A stretch of 43,689 nucleotides of DNA from CAYZUE01 sp964481825. Lineage in GTDB: Archaea > Hydrothermarchaeota > Hydrothermarchaeia > Hydrothermarchaeales > JALUUU01. This document shows positions 8,167 to 16,459 of this stretch, in pieces. Position 1 is the first letter of the stretch. Each line of letters starts with the position of its first letter. Below the pieces are notes generated by a model. The model was not told where the DNA came from and made no database searches. It saw only the letters and a program-made list of their open reading frames with translations. The stretch spans positions 1 to 43,689 of the forward strand of contig CAYZUE010000006.1 in assembly GCA_964481825.1 (NCBI GenBank), in the 5' to 3' direction. Position numbers and translations under genes: made by a program.

Positions 8167-8604
8167 TTAATATTTTTTAAGAGCGGGTATATCTCTTCTA
8201 ATTTTATGTGAAAGTGAATCAAGCAATGACACACCTTCTGGAGTAGTTATCCTGCCCACCTTTGTTTTTTTAATAAGGCCTATTTTCTCAAGTTGTTGGA
8301 GAATATCTCTGATTATACTTCCACTAGCCCCACCTACACCTTCGGGCTTATATCCTCTATTTTTTTTACCACCATAAATCCTTCGCAACCGGGGGATACC
8401 TATTGGACCGATGATATGAATTTTTCTAAATATGGATGCGCACTTTAGGAACCACCAGTCAGGATTTTCTGGACTTTTCTCCTTGTTTGCCCCAGTTTTT
8501 ACATAAGCACTCCATGCTGGAGGACTCATTTTCCCAGAATCTTTAAATTCCTTGGATATTAGATTTATAGCCTTATCTGCGGGAACGTCGTATATAGTAG
8601 TCAT
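8167..8604 (-). CDS. rps19e: Small-subunit ribosomal protein S19e
   Basis: 145 residues, starting MTTIYDVPADKAINLISKEF after a TAAGGAGAATTC ribosome binding site. The S19e signature region includes WWFLKCASIFRKI, GPIGIPRLRRIYGG and VGGASGSIIRDILQQLEKIG. It is needed for 30S head maturation. It sits 26 bp after the Rpp21 gene and just before PDCD5. Confidence 0.96.
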   Translation of the reverse strand: MTTIYDVPADKAINLISKEFKDSGKMSPPAWSAYVKTGANKEKSPENPDWWFLKCASIFRKIHIIGPIGIPRLRRIYGGKKNRGYKPEGVGGASGSIIRDILQQLEKIGLIKKTKVGRITTPEGVSLLDSLSHKIRRDIPALKKY

Positions 8605-8630
8605 TTGAATTCTCCTTATTTTTTAACCTC

Positions 8631-8933
8631 TTAAAGGTTGTAGATGGGAAATCTCACTATATTGCCACAATCAAGACAGGTATTTATAACTCGTCCTTTA
8701 TGAATCCTTGTCTTACAATTTTCTCCCTGGATCAAGTAAGAATAGCATTTCTTACACACTTTATGTTTCCAAGATGCGGGGAAGGGAATAGTATTCCGCA
8801 TAGCAATTTTTTTAGCGAGAGTTGTGTATCTATTAGCTTTGTCCTTATTCCTAGAAGATATCTCTTCTGCTTTTTTCATCAGAATATCAATGCGTTCTAA
8901 AGCAATTGATTTATTTCTTTTTCGACGAGTCAT
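8631..8933 (-). CDS. rnp4: RNase P protein component 4 (Rpp21)
   Basis: Protein subunit of archaeal RNase P, which matures tRNA 5' ends. From the ATG at 8933 the protein has 100 residues: two N-terminal helices, then a zinc ribbon with C60-x2-C63 and C86-x2-C89, as in Rpp21. A TTG at 8948 would extend it by five residues; neither start has a strong ribosome binding site. It is the first protein gene of the cluster and lies 54 bp downstream of tRNA-Gly on the same strand, so read-through transcription is possible. Confidence 0.92.
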   Translation of the reverse strand: MTRRKRNKSIALERIDILMKKAEEISSRNKDKANRYTTLAKKIAMRNTIPFPASWKHKVCKKCYSYLIQGENCKTRIHKGRVINTCLDCGNIVRFPIYNL

Positions 8934-8987
8934 GGTTATGAGTACCAATTAAATCAGAGTGAAATGTTTTATGTTTTTTACAACAAA

Positions 8988-9092
8988 TGCGACCTGCGGG
9001 ATTCGAACCCGCGTTACAAGCTTTTTCCGTGGGAAATAGATAGACTAATTCTCGCTTGGCAAGCTTGAGTCCTACCACTAGACTAAGGTCGC
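8988..9092 (-). tRNA. tRNA-Gly(GCC), with intron, intact
   Basis: The acceptor strands GCGACCT and AGGTCGC pair perfectly. The T-arm is GCGGG-TTCGAAT-CCCGC and discriminator A is at 8988. The anticodon stem CAAGC/GCTTG closes a TTGCCAA loop only if ~34 bases are removed after position 37, giving a 71-nt mature tRNA from a 105-nt gene. The splice site position is canonical; the bulge-helix-bulge pairing around it looks relaxed, so intron ends are approximate. CCA is not encoded. A TATA-like element lies ~50 bp upstream. The 5' portion and upstream flank are duplicated at 11129-11283. Confidence 0.93.
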
Positions 9093-9159
9093 TAATTTTC
9101 ACCTAGTTTTCTGGTTATTAGCCTTAATTTATTTAATACTTTTTAAATATAAGATGATT
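9005..9159. repeat. 155-bp perfect direct repeat, copy 1 (tRNA-Gly 5' part plus upstream flank)
   Basis: Bases 9005-9159 are identical, as far as I can read, to 11129-11283. The repeat begins inside the T-loop/T-stem of tRNA-Gly (gaaccc), covers the rest of the gene including the intron, and runs 67 bp into the 5' flank, ending at gatgatt. This copy belongs to the intact tRNA. Confidence 0.93.
9141..9153 (-). promoter_or_regulatory. TATA-like promoter of tRNA-Gly
   Basis: On the minus strand the sequence reads CTTATATTTAAAA about 50 bp upstream of the mature tRNA 5' end, a typical archaeal TATA-box composition. The same element is copied at 11265-11277 with the direct repeat, upstream of the chimeric tRNA remnant, so that copy may still be transcribed. 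Confidence 0.5.
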
Positions 9160-9174
9160 TATTTGGATATATTC

Positions 9175-10905
9175 TTATCTAAAGACCAATCTGAAAACTT
9201 GGCCTGAGTGGATGGCTATTAAATCTCCGTTTTTGTTTTCATTTATTCCGAAATTGTCCACGCCACCGTTGTTCGTTGCGAAGGTTGATTTCACTGGATT
9301 ATTGAGGGGCCATAGCTCGTAATTTTCTATTGTAGAAACGAGTAACGCATCTTCCTTGGAAAGGTACTCCATTCTAGGAACAGTGATGGCATCATTATCC
9401 AAAACATTGGATGCAAAGATGGTTGCTGTGCTCGCATCGTTTTGGATTTTAAAAATTACGTTGGCTTTCCGCTCAAGCACATAGATATTTCCTGAGTTGT
9501 CCACTGCTCCTGTCGGTAAGCTCCCTTTAATCAATGTATTGGACAGTTCCATTACTTTTGTCGCCTTCTTCGGGGAATCTAAATATATCCTCCATATTGT
9601 TGTCCTCGATGTTTCAGGATTGGCAGTGAAGGAGATCATGGCGTTGTTTTTGGAATCGTAATGCAAACTTACAATCGGTAAATTTGAATAGCCAGATGCC
9701 CAAGATGTTGCAGAACCGTCTTTAGTAATCTTCAAGATACTGCCATCAGTCATGCCAGCGTAAATATTTCCATCAAAGTCGCGTTCTAAGTGGCGGCAAT
9801 ATTCTTCTCCCAGATCTTCGGTAAAAGGAGTAAACCCTGAACTACTGACACTCAATATAGACCCTCCTAAATGATCTCCATCGCAGACCAATACCGTCCC
9901 ATCGTCCGTTTCAACAATGCCAAGGGCATTAACGTACTGAGTGAGATATTCTGCTCTTGCAGTAGACGGGTTGTAGCTGACTATATTTGCTCCAACTCCA
10001 TTACCCACTAAAAACGCAGAGTGCGCCGATGACCATATCATAGGCCCAGCCCCTGAAATGGAATCCATTACTTTTGTAAAGGATCCCCCATCATATTTGT
10101 TTAAGCTACTAGACCATTGCTCCAAAGCAGCAAAAGAATAAAGGGTGTTTTCTCCATTAAGGGCAATGGCAATAGGCTCAAAAGTCCCGGGAATCCCCAC
10201 TCCAGTGGCAATGACTTTTCTAGATTTATCCGAAAGGTCTAATTCTGTAATCCGTCCGGCAAAAGTTTCTGAATAATAAAGTATGTTATTGGTTTCATCT
10301 AGGGCTAATTGAAAGCATCCATCCACACCGGTAACTAGGGTGGATATGCGCTTACCATTAACACCGTAGTGAATGATCTTACTATTTCGTCCTTGGGAGC
10401 AAGTGTAGAAAGTATCGTCTAAAGTATTAACCGCAATTGAGCTGGCGTATATCCCTGAATTTTTCAAGGTGGTCATTTCTCCATTGGAGAACCCGTATAA
10501 CGCAGTTTGGGAAGTGCCAATTAGTAAACGTCCCAGCCCGGGTTGATATCCTATGGAAAACACCCTAGACAACGAGCTTATATCGGCATAAGTTGAAAAC
10601 TTACCTGTTGTGAGAAGCTTAATAATCTTATTATTACCCCTTGAGGCGATAAAGATGTTGCCCTCGCCATCCAGGGTTAAATAACTAGGATAAACAAGGG
10701 GGTGTTGGTATACCATCTCCTCCTCCCAATTTGTTTTAAGATCTTTAACAGCACCAGGAATAGATGTTGTCAGCTGGGATGTAGTTGATTTCATCTCAGT
10801 GTCAGATGTAATTGATTTCACCTCGGTATCTTGTCCCCCACCAATACACCCAAAACTCAACAGCAATAAAACAAGACCAATAAGTATTAAGTAATTTCTC
10901 ATCAA
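9175..10905 (-). CDS. Secreted lipoprotein with NHL/SMP-30-like beta-propeller
   Basis: A 576-residue exported protein. Residues 1-20 form a lipoprotein signal ending LLSFGC, with C20 as the lipidation site, followed by a threonine/serine linker with an internal near-repeat (DTEVKSITS, DTEMKSTTS). The rest consists of blade-like repeats: LTLDGEGNIFIASRGNNKI, GNIYAGMTDGSILKITKDG, VDNSGNIYVLERKANVIFKI, which fit a six- or more-bladed NHL/gluconolactonase-type propeller. No catalytic residues can be assigned, so binding or sensing outside the cell is the likely role. Base composition is richer in G+C than the housekeeping neighbours. It lies alone between two copies of the 155-bp repeat. Confidence 0.8.
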   Translation of the reverse strand: MMRNYLILIGLVLLLLSFGCIGGGQDTEVKSITSDTEMKSTTSQLTTSIPGAVKDLKTNWEEEMVYQHPLVYPSYLTLDGEGNIFIASRGNNKIIKLLTTGKFSTYADISSLSRVFSIGYQPGLGRLLIGTSQTALYGFSNGEMTTLKNSGIYASSIAVNTLDDTFYTCSQGRNSKIIHYGVNGKRISTLVTGVDGCFQLALDETNNILYYSETFAGRITELDLSDKSRKVIATGVGIPGTFEPIAIALNGENTLYSFAALEQWSSSLNKYDGGSFTKVMDSISGAGPMIWSSAHSAFLVGNGVGANIVSYNPSTARAEYLTQYVNALGIVETDDGTVLVCDGDHLGGSILSVSSSGFTPFTEDLGEEYCRHLERDFDGNIYAGMTDGSILKITKDGSATSWASGYSNLPIVSLHYDSKNNAMISFTANPETSRTTIWRIYLDSPKKATKVMELSNTLIKGSLPTGAVDNSGNIYVLERKANVIFKIQNDASTATIFASNVLDNDAITVPRMEYLSKEDALLVSTIENYELWPLNNPVKSTFATNNGGVDNFGINENKNGDLIAIHSGQVFRLVFR

Positions 10906-10947
10906 CCATCCCCCAATATCTCTTGAAACTTATTGAGGATAATAGTA

Positions 10948-10958
10948 CTTAAATATAA
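10948..10958 (-). promoter_or_regulatory. TATA-like promoter of the propeller lipoprotein gene
   Basis: On the minus strand TTATATTTAAG lies ~45 bp upstream of the ATG at 10905, the expected distance for a short 5' leader. It lies between the lipoprotein gene and the diverged repeat at 10997-11134. Confidence 0.5.
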
Positions 10959-10996
10959 CCAATTCAACAGAACTGAAAAATCAAAAAATGGCAGAA

Positions 10997-11134
10997 TTGT
11001 GCTTAATAACAGAAGAATAAAACAACTCTTCTTTTAGGAAAATTCCTCCTTATCGATGAGATAAACCAGATACTAGAAGGGAAATCAAAAATAAAACTAA
11101 AACTATAAAATGGGTCCGGCTGGGATTTGAACCC
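10997..11134. repeat. Diverged direct repeat, copy A (tRNA-Val 3' flank and 3' end)
   Basis: This segment resembles 12134-12227, the flank and 3' end of the intact tRNA-Val. Shared runs include taataacagaag, ggaaaattcctccttatcga and aaaatggg. It differs by several substitutions and carries an extra ~44 bp (about 11068-11110). Its last part reads as a decayed tRNA-Val 3' end with one extra base in the acceptor strand (ggtccggc instead of ggcccgc). Confidence 0.85.
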
Positions 11135-11217
11135 GCGTTACAAGCTTTTTCCGTGGGAAATAGATAGACTAATTCTCGCTTGGCAAGCTTGAGTCCTACC
11201 ACTAGACTAAGGTCGCT
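11113..11217 (-). pseudogene. Chimeric tRNA remnant: tRNA-Gly 5' part joined to tRNA-Val-like 3' end
   Basis: The upstream part (11135-11217 on the minus strand) is identical to intron-bearing tRNA-Gly from its 5' end to the T-arm. At the T-arm consensus gggatttgaaccc (11122-11134) it switches to a tRNA-Val-like 3' end. The Gly acceptor GCGACCT cannot pair with the Val-type 3' strand, and the T-stem halves also mismatch, so no functional tRNA is expected. The copied TATA-like element upstream could still drive transcription. Confidence 0.85.
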
Positions 11218-11283
11218 AATTTTCACCTAGTTTTCTGGTTATTAGCCTTAATTTATTTAATACTTTTTAAATATAAGATGATT
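11129..11283. repeat. 155-bp perfect direct repeat, copy 2
   Basis: Identical to 9005-9159. This copy carries only the 5' part of tRNA-Gly plus its upstream flank and ends 47 bp before the arsM-like gene. Recombination between the copies would delete 2,124 bp (the propeller lipoprotein and copy A of the other repeat) and leave an intact tRNA-Gly. Confidence 0.93.
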
Positions 11284-11329
11284 ATATTAGTATTGGATAC
11301 CCTATATATTGGACATACAATAAAATAGT

Positions 11330-12121
11330 GTGATTATGAAGATGGACAAAAAAATCGTGCGCAAAGCCTATGGTAAGATCGTCGAAGCCTCGGAAAGTTG
11401 TGATTGCACCACCCGCAGAACAGATGCAAGGGCCTTCGTCAAGGGAATTGGTTACTCCGAAGAGGAGCTCAAAGATATTCCAGAGGCAGCTAACCTCGCC
11501 CTCAGCTGTGGGAATCCCATCGCATTAGCGGGCCTTAACAAGGGTGATGCCATCCTTGACCTCGGATCTGGTGCTGGATTTGATTGTTTTCTAGCCGCGT
11601 CAAAGGTCGGTCCTAAAGGGCGCGTTATCGGCGTTGATATGACCCCTAAGATGATTGAAAAGGCAAGGGAGAATGCAACTGCGGATAACGCCGAATTCAG
11701 GCTTGGCGAGATTGAAAACCTACCTGTTGCTGACAGCTTTGTTGACGTGGTCATAAGTAACTGCGTGATCAACTTATCTCCTGATAAGCCGAAGGTCTTC
11801 CAGGAGGTCTACAGGGTCTTAAAGCCTGGCGGTAGAATAGCTATCTCTGATATCGCCCTGCTGAAGGAACTTCCAAGGAAAATTAGGGAAAGCGTCGAGG
11901 CCTATGTGGGCTGCGTCGGGGGAGCAGAACTCATTGAGAAGTATAAAAAAATCGTGGAAGCGGCGGGTTTTAAAGATGTTAAAATCACGGTTAAAGGCTC
12001 CTCAGCTTGTATTGACCCGGGCATAAAAGATTCTATAGACAGGGCTATTTTGGACTGTTTAGGGGAAGGTGAATCTCTCTCAGACTTTGCAGTTAGCGTT
12101 TATGTGGAAGGGCGAAAATAA
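11330..12121 (+). CDS. arsM: Arsenite S-adenosylmethionine methyltransferase (ArsM-like)
   Basis: A class I SAM-dependent methyltransferase of 263 residues. SAM-binding motif I is LDLGSGAGFD (~77-86), then GVDMTPKMIEKAREN. The family-specific motifs are LSCGNP (C60), SNCVINLSPDK (C145), YVGCVGGA (C195) and SSACIDPG (C227), plus N-terminal C24/C26. These match the cysteines that bind As(III) in characterised ArsM proteins. It would methylate arsenite to volatile or less reactive species. GTG at 11330 or ATG at 11336 or 11342 are possible starts. Codons are visibly more G/C-rich than neighbours, suggesting acquisition. No ars operon genes flank it. Confidence 0.88.
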   Translation: MIMKMDKKIVRKAYGKIVEASESCDCTTRRTDARAFVKGIGYSEEELKDIPEAANLALSCGNPIALAGLNKGDAILDLGSGAGFDCFLAASKVGPKGRVIGVDMTPKMIEKARENATADNAEFRLGEIENLPVADSFVDVVISNCVINLSPDKPKVFQEVYRVLKPGGRIAISDIALLKELPRKIRESVEAYVGCVGGAELIEKYKKIVEAAGFKDVKITVKGSSACIDPGIKDSIDRAILDCLGEGESLSDFAVSVYVEGRK

Positions 12122-12133
12122 AAAAAATCGGGT

Positions 12134-12278
<145 letters not shown>

Positions 12279-12428
12279 ACATAGACCAAGTAATAAATTA
12301 AGATTGATATAAGTATAAATATATAGTTAATGGAAAATTCAATACTTCGATTAATGATATTTGAAATTACGGAATTAATAAGTAAAATCAAATACTAATA
12401 ATCTGGTAGTGTATTAAAAGGATATACA

Positions 12429-13046
12429 ATGCATGAACACTACTATACAAATAAACCAAAGTCAATTGCAAAAGTTGGAATGTTAGAGGTAACTCTACGG
12501 GGAGAGACACTACTATTCTTAACTGCAAGTGGTATTTTCTCTTACAAAAAAATAGACAACGGTACAGCTTTATTGGTTGAAAAGATGATAATAAATGATA
12601 ATGATCGAATCCTAGACCTTGGATGTGGATACGGTATCATAGGAATAGCTGCAGCAAGATTGGGTAAGGATATTAAACTTGTTTTAACAGATATCAATTC
12701 CAGAGCAACTAATCTCACCAAGAAAAACTTAGTCTTAAATAATATTGAACAAGGATTAGTAAAAAATGGGCATCTTTATGAGCCTGTATCAAATGAAAAA
12801 TTTGACACTATCTTATGTAATCTACCAATGAGTGCTGGACTTGATTTAGTTTATAAGATAATTGAAGATGGATACAGATATCTAAATACGGGGGGTAGTT
12901 TTCAGTCCGTTGCAAGAAAAGGGTCGAAAAGAGTGGAAAAAAAGATGTTTGATATTTACGGTAATATTAAAATTATGGCTAAAAAAGGAGGATATAGAGT
13001 ATTTATCTCTAATAAGATTAATAATCGACAATCGAGGGAAAAATAG
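12429..13046 (+). CDS. RsmC-like class I methyltransferase (16S rRNA G1207-type family, archaeal short form)
   Basis: A 205-residue single-domain SAM methyltransferase. It begins HYYTNKPKSIA, typical of the COG2813 archaeal group that includes MJ0882. SAM motif I is LDLGCGYGIIGIAAA (~63-77), and the catalytic motif is NLPMSAG (NPPxxxG type), indicating amino-nitrogen methylation of a base. A guanine in rRNA is the likely target by family, not proven here. It stands alone with ~150 bp upstream and converges on a small coiled-coil gene. Confidence 0.8.
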   Translation: MHEHYYTNKPKSIAKVGMLEVTLRGETLLFLTASGIFSYKKIDNGTALLVEKMIINDNDRILDLGCGYGIIGIAAARLGKDIKLVLTDINSRATNLTKKNLVLNNIEQGLVKNGHLYEPVSNEKFDTILCNLPMSAGLDLVYKIIEDGYRYLNTGGSFQSVARKGSKRVEKKMFDIYGNIKIMAKKGGYRVFISNKINNRQSREK

Positions 13047-13123
13047 GTTCATCAATCAAATAAAATAAATAAAAAAAGTGAAATGAACTTCCACTTCCCC
13101 TTATTGCCTAAAACAATTTTAAA

Positions 13124-13318
13124 TCACAGGTGATGCCAATCACTTACCTCATCAGCAGACAACTTAGTATCCTTAACAGACCAGGTAGGAGCAATAGGAT
13201 TATGTATTTTCTCCAAATCTTCTAACTTTTTCATTACACTAGCACAATTTTCTTCCATTTCCTCTAATCTTTTTTCTAATTTACTAACTCTGGTAATTTG
13301 ATTCTCCAAATCTTCCAT
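13124..13318 (-). CDS. Small coiled-coil protein, unknown function
   Basis: A 64-residue acidic protein. The ATG at 13318 is preceded by AGGAGGT at ideal spacing, which argues for a real gene. Residues 1-38 are a heptad-like coiled coil (LENQITRVSKLEKRLEEMEE), followed by a proline-containing linker and a tail ending SDWHHL. There is no signal peptide. Neighbours are unrelated, so no role is proposed. Confidence 0.6.
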   Translation of the reverse strand: MEDLENQITRVSKLEKRLEEMEENCASVMKKLEDLEKIHNPIAPTWSVKDTKLSADEVSDWHHL

Positions 13319-13562
13319 TAAATATCTACCTCCTAGGAAATAGATGGTTTTACTCTTTAATAAAATGAATTAAAGAAGAGAGTCACTAAAAAGAGATATG
13401 CATATATAAATGACTATTAAATTTACAAAAGAGATATAGGGTAAAATAATAATACACTTTAATAATTGACTAATTTATCTCTAATAAAAAATAATAAATA
13501 ATAAACTAGATGTTCCCCAGAGGGAATTATTTAAAATTCTAAAATAACACCTAATAAATATT
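13319..13562. other. AT-rich intergenic region
   Basis: About 240 bp between the coiled-coil gene and tRNA-Ser, rich in A/T with TATA-like tracts (for example around 13400-13410). I see no reading frame with a ribosome binding site. It probably holds the promoters of the coiled-coil gene and tRNA-Ser. Confidence 0.4.
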
Positions 13563-13647
13563 GCCGGGGTAGCCAAGCGGACTACGGCGCCAGACTTGAG
13601 ATCTGGTTCTCCCTCGGAGAACATGGGTTCGAATCCCATCCCCGGCG
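13563..13647 (+). tRNA. tRNA-Ser(TGA)
   Basis: Type II tRNA: acceptor GCCGGGG/CCCCGGC with discriminator G at 13647. The anticodon stem CCAGA/TCTGG encloses CTTGAGA, giving anticodon TGA (Ser). A long variable arm CTCCC-TCGGAG follows, and the T-arm is ATGGG-TTCGAAT-CCCAT. Discriminator G and the long arm support serine rather than leucine. CCA is not encoded. Confidence 0.9.
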
Positions 13648-13714
13648 CTTTGCATTAATACTACTTAAAATTACACGTCAAAGGTTCAATTGCTAAAGTT
13701 AGACTGATTTATTC

Positions 13715-15256
13715 TTATTTTTTTCTCAAAATAAATATCCTGTTAATTCCTGACACCATTGCTTCAACACTGGCCATTACTATATCTTCCCTTGCAGCTC
13801 TAGCAATAACATGATTGCCTACGCTATCTTCAAGCTTAATTATTACTTCTGCCAAAGCATCGCTTCCACCTGTTATAGCTTCAAGACGATATTCAGTTAG
13901 TTTGATATCTTCAAAATCTCGGAGAACGTTTCGAACAGCATTTAATGCAGCGTCAACAGGACCTACACCTATGTCAGCACCAGTGATTTCTTTATCTCTG
14001 AGTTTTAATTTTACCGATGCTGTAGCAGTTATCTTATTTCCAGTCATTACAGAAAGCTCTTTTAAAGAAATTAATTTTTTATCCTTTGTAACTTCACCTA
14101 AAACTACCTCTGCAATGGCTTGCAAGTCAGCATCTGTTACCTGTTTGCCTTTATCGCCTAAATCCTTAACTCGGGAGGTTATATCTAAAAGTTGATCATT
14201 ATTAACAATAAGCCCCATATCTTCAAGCATAGCTTTAATTCCGTGAGTTCCAGCATGCTTACCTGAAACTAATCTTCGCTTGTGTCCCACCATTTCAGGA
14301 GTCATGACACCTGGCTCAAAAGTGTCGCTTTTTGTGAGAACACCATGTGTATGAATACCCGACTCATGTGAAAATGCGTTCTCACCACTAATTGGATGAT
14401 TAGGCGGCATTTTTATGCCTGTGAGTCTCTCAACTAATTTTGAAGTTTCATACAAATATTCTGTATTGATATTAGTTTTTACATTGTATATTGAAAATAG
14501 ACTCATAACAATTTCTTGGAGATTCGCATTTCCGGCACGTTCCCCTAAACCATTAATTGTACACTGCACTTCTCTAGCTCCTGATTCCACAGCTGCAAGA
14601 CTATTTGCTACTCCAAGTCCGAAGTCATTATGACAATGAACGGCAATAGGAATATCTACAACATTATAAATTTCACTAGTAAGTGTACGCATAGCAGGCG
14701 GTATCATTATACCAACAGTATCGGGAATATTTATTATATCGGCCCCAGCATCTTCCACCGCCTTGTATATCTTGACAAGATAATCCAGGTCACTCCTCGT
14801 TGCGTCCATTGATGAGAAGAGACATTGCATTCCATGATCTTTAATGTAGGAAACTGCATCCACGGCCATATCCAATATTTCCTCCTTTGATTTATTAATG
14901 GTGTATTTAATTTGAATATCGCTTGTAGATACAAAAGTATGAACTAAATCTACATTGGATTCAAGACTAGCATCTATATCTGATTTAAGTACCCTTGAGA
15001 GGCCACAAATACTCGCATTTAATTCTTGATTTACTATCTTCTTAATTCCCTCCTTTTCCCCATCTGAAGACATAGGAAATCCTGCCTCAATTACATCAAC
15101 CCCTAGCTTATCAAGTTGTATTGCTAAAATAAGTTTTTCTTCACTTGTGAGAGATATCCCTGGAGTCTGTTCTCCATCTCGAAGGGTAGTATCGAAAATT
15201 GCTACTTTTTTAGGAAGATTCATTCCTTTTTTCGATTGTTTTATGATATTAACCAT
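13715..15256 (-). CDS. leuA: 2-isopropylmalate synthase (LeuA family)
   Basis: Condenses acetyl-CoA with 2-oxoisovalerate in leucine synthesis. In 513 residues the HMGL/DRE-TIM barrel shows FDTTLRDGEQTPG (21-33), AVHCHNDFGLGVAN (metal-binding His), NGLGERAGN and ENAFSHESGIHTHG. The C-terminal ~120 residues form a LeuA-type regulatory domain (GADIGVGPVDAALNAV), presumably for leucine feedback inhibition. The length and regulatory domain favour LeuA or citramalate synthase over the short homocitrate synthase AksA, but specificity cannot be read safely. It is the last gene of the leuC-leuD-cetZ-leuA run, 49 bp after the third CetZ gene. A second in-frame ATG at codon 12 is possible. Confidence 0.88.
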   Translation of the reverse strand: MVNIIKQSKKGMNLPKKVAIFDTTLRDGEQTPGISLTSEEKLILAIQLDKLGVDVIEAGFPMSSDGEKEGIKKIVNQELNASICGLSRVLKSDIDASLESNVDLVHTFVSTSDIQIKYTINKSKEEILDMAVDAVSYIKDHGMQCLFSSMDATRSDLDYLVKIYKAVEDAGADIINIPDTVGIMIPPAMRTLTSEIYNVVDIPIAVHCHNDFGLGVANSLAAVESGAREVQCTINGLGERAGNANLQEIVMSLFSIYNVKTNINTEYLYETSKLVERLTGIKMPPNHPISGENAFSHESGIHTHGVLTKSDTFEPGVMTPEMVGHKRRLVSGKHAGTHGIKAMLEDMGLIVNNDQLLDITSRVKDLGDKGKQVTDADLQAIAEVVLGEVTKDKKLISLKELSVMTGNKITATASVKLKLRDKEITGADIGVGPVDAALNAVRNVLRDFEDIKLTEYRLEAITGGSDALAEVIIKLEDSVGNHVIARAAREDIVMASVEAMVSGINRIFILRKK

Positions 15257-15305
15257 ATGCTAGCCTTTAAAATTTAACCACGTTTAGATTACTCGAAATA
15301 TAACC

Positions 15306-16454
15306 TTAACTCTCCTCGTCATCCTTTAAACCTTTAAGTTCATTGTAAAATTTCCCAAATTCTTTTTCAACATCGGTTAATGTATCTTTTAAGTAGTCGA
15401 GACGATTAAAGGTATTAGCAATCCTTTCTGAAAATTCATCAGATACTAATTGTGTTTTACCAATCTGATATAACTGTTTTATCCTATTTGATTTATTAAT
15501 CCCTGAGATTAGTACCATTACTCCTAGTCCATGATGGCGGTGCAGTAAGAGATCTCCCCCCCTCACCTCTATACCCTCTATATTCTTCTCTACCCATAGT
15601 CTTGCTGGAATGCTACCAATAAAATCTAAATATTTCTTGGGACCTATAACAACAACTAAGGCCTTTTGAGACTTGTCAACTCCTTCAGGTAACAATAATT
15701 TTTTCACTGCCTCCTTAGTTAATGAAACAATCAAATCAGCTCTATCAATATTTGTTTTTTCATCCTCTAAAATAGCTGAAACCTTGAAATCTGAGTTTGC
15801 AAGCCCAATTGAAGTTAGACCGGATAAAGTGTTTATAACATCACTAGTGCTTAATATACTCCCCTTATTCCTATTTCGATAATTATATTCTCCAATCTCA
15901 AAGAGTGCAGATAAGTATGCATAGATACTTTCATTGATAATTTTATAAGCACCTCTTAATTGGAGGTCAGATTTCAGAGAGTCATTATCAATAGGGAAAA
16001 AAGCATCACAATTATTCCAGGCATTCTTAAAGCTTTTAGTGAAGTTACTCATTACTATAGGATGATCATCCTTTGAAGGTAAAACTCCAACAAAGTAAAC
16101 TGGTTCTGTATACTCCTTATTCAACTCTTTAAGTAAATCTCCAACGGCACCACCAGTTCCACCCCCAAGGCCAGCGATTACTAAATAGCAATCAACTTCC
16201 TCCTTAATCGAATCGAGTCTACCCATTATATTACGAATTTCTCTAGCCATCAAATTCGTACCTATCTCGAAATTTTTACCTGTGCCATTTCCATCCAATA
16301 CATCTTCTCCTAAAAGGATGCGATACTTGTTTTTATGGTGATTTAATTCGCTTTGATCTGTATCAAAGATAATGCCCGGGAAATTTCCTTTATTAAGAAA
16401 TAGACTGGCTATTCTACATCCCGCTCTACCTAGACCGATAATTAGAGGTTTCAA
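15306..16454 (-). CDS. CetZ/FtsZ-superfamily tubulin homologue, paralogue 3 (divergent)
   Basis: A 382-residue tubulin/FtsZ-superfamily GTPase. The N-terminal nucleotide loop is GLGRAGCRI (7-15) and the tubulin signature is GGGTGGA (97-103), a weakened form of GGGTG[ST]G. The T7-loop region reads STSDVINTL (202-210), keeping one acidic residue where active family members have two. The C-terminal region ends in an acidic coiled-coil-like tail. Such proteins polymerise at the membrane to control shape or division. The start is TTG at 16454 with GGATGA overlapping the stop of the membrane-protein gene. It lies between that gene and leuA. Confidence 0.82.
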   Translation of the reverse strand: MKPLIIGLGRAGCRIASLFLNKGNFPGIIFDTDQSELNHHKNKYRILLGEDVLDGNGTGKNFEIGTNLMAREIRNIMGRLDSIKEEVDCYLVIAGLGGGTGGAVGDLLKELNKEYTEPVYFVGVLPSKDDHPIVMSNFTKSFKNAWNNCDAFFPIDNDSLKSDLQLRGAYKIINESIYAYLSALFEIGEYNYRNRNKGSILSTSDVINTLSGLTSIGLANSDFKVSAILEDEKTNIDRADLIVSLTKEAVKKLLLPEGVDKSQKALVVVIGPKKYLDFIGSIPARLWVEKNIEGIEVRGGDLLLHRHHGLGVMVLISGINKSNRIKQLYQIGKTQLVSDEFSERIANTFNRLDYLKDTLTDVEKEFGKFYNELKGLKDDEES

Positions 16455-16459
16455 TTAAA

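Noticed and set aside
8911..9102. 63-codon minus-strand frame covering tRNA-Gly
   Set aside because: It is a by-product of the tRNA gene and its intron, with no ribosome binding site and no family match.
11113..11217. Second functional tRNA-Gly gene
   Set aside because: Acceptor and T-stem 3' strands come from a different tRNA and cannot pair with the Gly 5' half, so it is a pseudogene.
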